This document shows positions 6,432 through 6,737 of a stretch of 6,737 nt of DNA, piece after piece. The notes under the pieces are model-generated. The model did not search any database, was not told where the DNA came from, and was given only the letters and a program-made list of their open reading frames with translations. The stretch lies in NCBI GenBank assembly GCA_017646305.1, contig JAGCMR010000029.1, forward strand, positions 1 through 6,737. Reading direction: 5' to 3'. Origin of the DNA: Spirochaetaceae bacterium. Lineage in GTDB: Bacteria > Spirochaetota > Spirochaetia > Treponematales > Treponemataceae. Position numbers and translations under genes: made by a program. The stretch's first letter is position 1. Each line of letters starts with the position of its first letter.

Positions 6432-6737
6432 ATGAATTTGAAACATCTGTCTTGGTTCATAGAGTTGGCAAAAGTTAAACATTTTTCTAAAACGGCACTA
6501 AAACTTTACATGGATCAGTCCACCTTGAGTAAGGGGATTCGAGCCTTAGAGGAAGATTTGGGAGTTCCCCTCATTGATAGAACTGCCAATGTTTTCCGAC
6601 TGACTTCCCACGGAGAAGTTTTATTTACCTTGGGATCCGAAACCTTGGAAAAGGTTGAGGATTCCTTAAATTATCTGAGGGATTCTACCGCAATTTTTAC
6701 TGGTGGTGTAGTGCGAGTTGGCATTCCACCAGTTATA
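6432..6737 (+). CDS. LysR-type transcriptional regulator (3' partial)
   Basis: Only the first 102 codons are in the window; the frame is open to the last base. Translation from ATG 6432 gives MNLKHLSWFIELAKVKHFSK, the start of a LysR-family winged helix-turn-helix (about residues 2-60). Its recognition region is DQSTLSKGIRALEEDLGVPL, followed by the wing FRLTSHGE. The linker helix is about 65-90, and GGVVRVGIPPVI is the first strand of the effector-binding domain. The start is unambiguous: an in-frame TAG at 6420-6422 is four codons upstream and no other start codon lies between. There is no Shine-Dalgarno sequence. The ligand and targets cannot be told from this part. The gene runs in the same direction as the upstream M23 gene, so its classical divergent target, if any, is not that gene. 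Confidence 0.9.
   Translation, partial: MNLKHLSWFIELAKVKHFSKTALKLYMDQSTLSKGIRALEEDLGVPLIDRTANVFRLTSHGEVLFTLGSETLEKVEDSLNYLRDSTAIFTGGVVRVGIPPVI

Overview
The window reads as ordinary chromosomal DNA from a host-associated spirochaete, most likely a Treponema-like species. This is inferred from the gene set (an adjacent cheR-cheB pair, a short RlmE, a LysM/M23 envelope peptidase, an RseC-like membrane protein), from the style of the proteins and from moderately AT-rich base use. No rRNA or other marker gene is present, so the taxon is a guess. I see no mobile element, CRISPR array, tRNA or rRNA gene, and no stretch longer than 300 bases lacks a gene.

Layout. (1) Bases 2-2564, plus strand: the nearly complete 3' part of a low-molecular-weight protein tyrosine phosphatase, whose catalytic loop begins at the window edge, then cheR and cheB. 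CheR and CheB are the methyltransferase and methylesterase of chemotaxis adaptation. (2) Bases 2572-4671, minus strand: a three-gene operon of polyprenyl diphosphate synthase, TPR protein and RseC-like protein. It converges on cheB with only 7 bases between the stop codons. A nested inverted repeat lies at this junction. (3) Bases 4672-4824: a divergent intergenic region with a perfect 16-bp AT-rich palindrome. (4) Bases 4825-6393, plus strand: rlmE (23S rRNA 2'-O-methyltransferase), tightly coupled to a membrane-anchored LysM/M23 peptidoglycan hydrolase. (5) Bases 6432-6737: the N-terminal third of a LysR-type regulator, cut by the window end.

No new multi-gene system is evident; most genes are recognisable housekeeping, envelope or chemotaxis functions. 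The most interesting signal is in translation starts. Genes inside operons (cheB, the TPR gene, rseC, the M23 gene) have clear Shine-Dalgarno sequences. Three genes that begin transcription units (cheR, the polyprenyl synthase from an internal ATG, and lysR) lack a good one. Each instead has a -10-like hexamer ending exactly 6 bases before the ATG, the geometry expected for leaderless mRNAs. Second in interest are the nested inverted repeat at the cheB/rseC junction and the palindrome upstream of rlmE.
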